DNA of 5,723 nt from positions 1-5,723 of the forward strand of contig CAMFSS010000157.1 in assembly GCA_945983195.1 (NCBI GenBank), given 5' to 3'. This document shows positions 5,616 through 5,723 of this stretch, one piece after another. The DNA is from an uncultured Prevotellaceae bacterium (lineage in GTDB: Bacteria > Bacteroidota > Bacteroidia > Bacteroidales > Muribaculaceae). Each line of letters opens with the position of its first letter. Position 1 is the first letter of the stretch. A model generated the notes under the pieces. It was not told the DNA's origin. It made no database searches and was given only the letters and a program-made list of their open reading frames with translations. Position numbers and translations under genes: made by a program.

Positions 5616-5629
5616 TGCCAATATTGGCA
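5616..5629. promoter_or_regulatory. Perfect 14-bp palindrome upstream of the ATPase start (possible operator)
   Basis: TGCCAATATTGGCA is exactly equal to its reverse complement and sits 17 bases before the ATG at 5598. A dimeric regulator could bind here, and as RNA it would form a 5-bp stem with a 4-base loop close to the ribosome site. No clear TAnnTTTG promoter was found upstream of it. Confidence 0.5.
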
Positions 5630-5723
5630 TTTTTTTAACGTACAAAACATCAAAATTTTCTCATAACACACAAAAACAATTATAAAAAGAAACCAAAATT
5701 AACAATATTTAACAAAAAAAAAA
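5630..5723. other. AT-rich edge without a recognisable gene
   Basis: This stretch is strongly AT-rich and ends in a run of ten A. It holds the presumed promoter region of the ATPase gene, but no convincing -7/-33 pair can be picked out. The A run may mark a contig end. Confidence 0.5.

Noticed and set aside
5630..5723. Promoter with TTTG and TGTTTTG upstream of the ATPase gene
   Set aside because: The -7 element lacks the TA of TAnnTTTG and the region is so AT-rich that such matches are expected by chance.

Overview
The window looks like accessory chromosomal DNA from a member of the Bacteroidales. The signs are a TonB-dependent receptor with an N-terminal carboxypeptidase-regulatory-like domain, a tRNA without an encoded CCA behind a Bacteroidota-type promoter (TTTG, then TAnnTTTG), a Fic protein with an NVGV-repeat linker, and an AAA/DUF4143 ATPase. 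The genus cannot be fixed from the sequence; Muribaculaceae or Prevotellaceae-like is a guess. The run of A at the right edge may be a contig end, and the left edge cuts a gene.

Left part (1-1234, + strand): the 3' end of a HigA-family antitoxin is followed after about 10 bases by a class II Fic protein (probably AMP-transferase) with an intact catalytic motif, an N-terminal inhibitory motif and a C-terminal winged helix. A perfect 12-bp in-frame tandem repeat forms the linker between the Fic core and the winged helix.

Middle part (1235-4092, - strand): a small His/Cys-rich membrane protein lies upstream of a TonB-dependent outer-membrane receptor. The receptor is broken twice. One base is missing near 2753, which splits it into two reading frames. 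Its 3' end, encoding the last beta strands, is replaced from about 1500 by unrelated sequence running into a tandem intergenic repeat (1282-1437). The small protein and the receptor plausibly served uptake of a metal or metal chelate, but the substrate cannot be read from the sequence.

Right part (4141-5723, - strand): an intact tRNA-Arg(ACG) has a good promoter and terminator. Next is an AT-richer AAA/DUF4143 ATPase interrupted by a single in-frame TAA codon, with a perfect 14-bp palindrome just before its start codon.

The overall picture is a decaying or rearranged accessory region: one apparently working Fic module, one working tRNA and two broken genes. Either point lesion could be an assembly error. 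I found no clearly new system. The best leads are the repeat-linked Fic protein, the repeat at the receptor breakpoint, the His-rich protein with the receptor, and the palindrome upstream of the ATPase.
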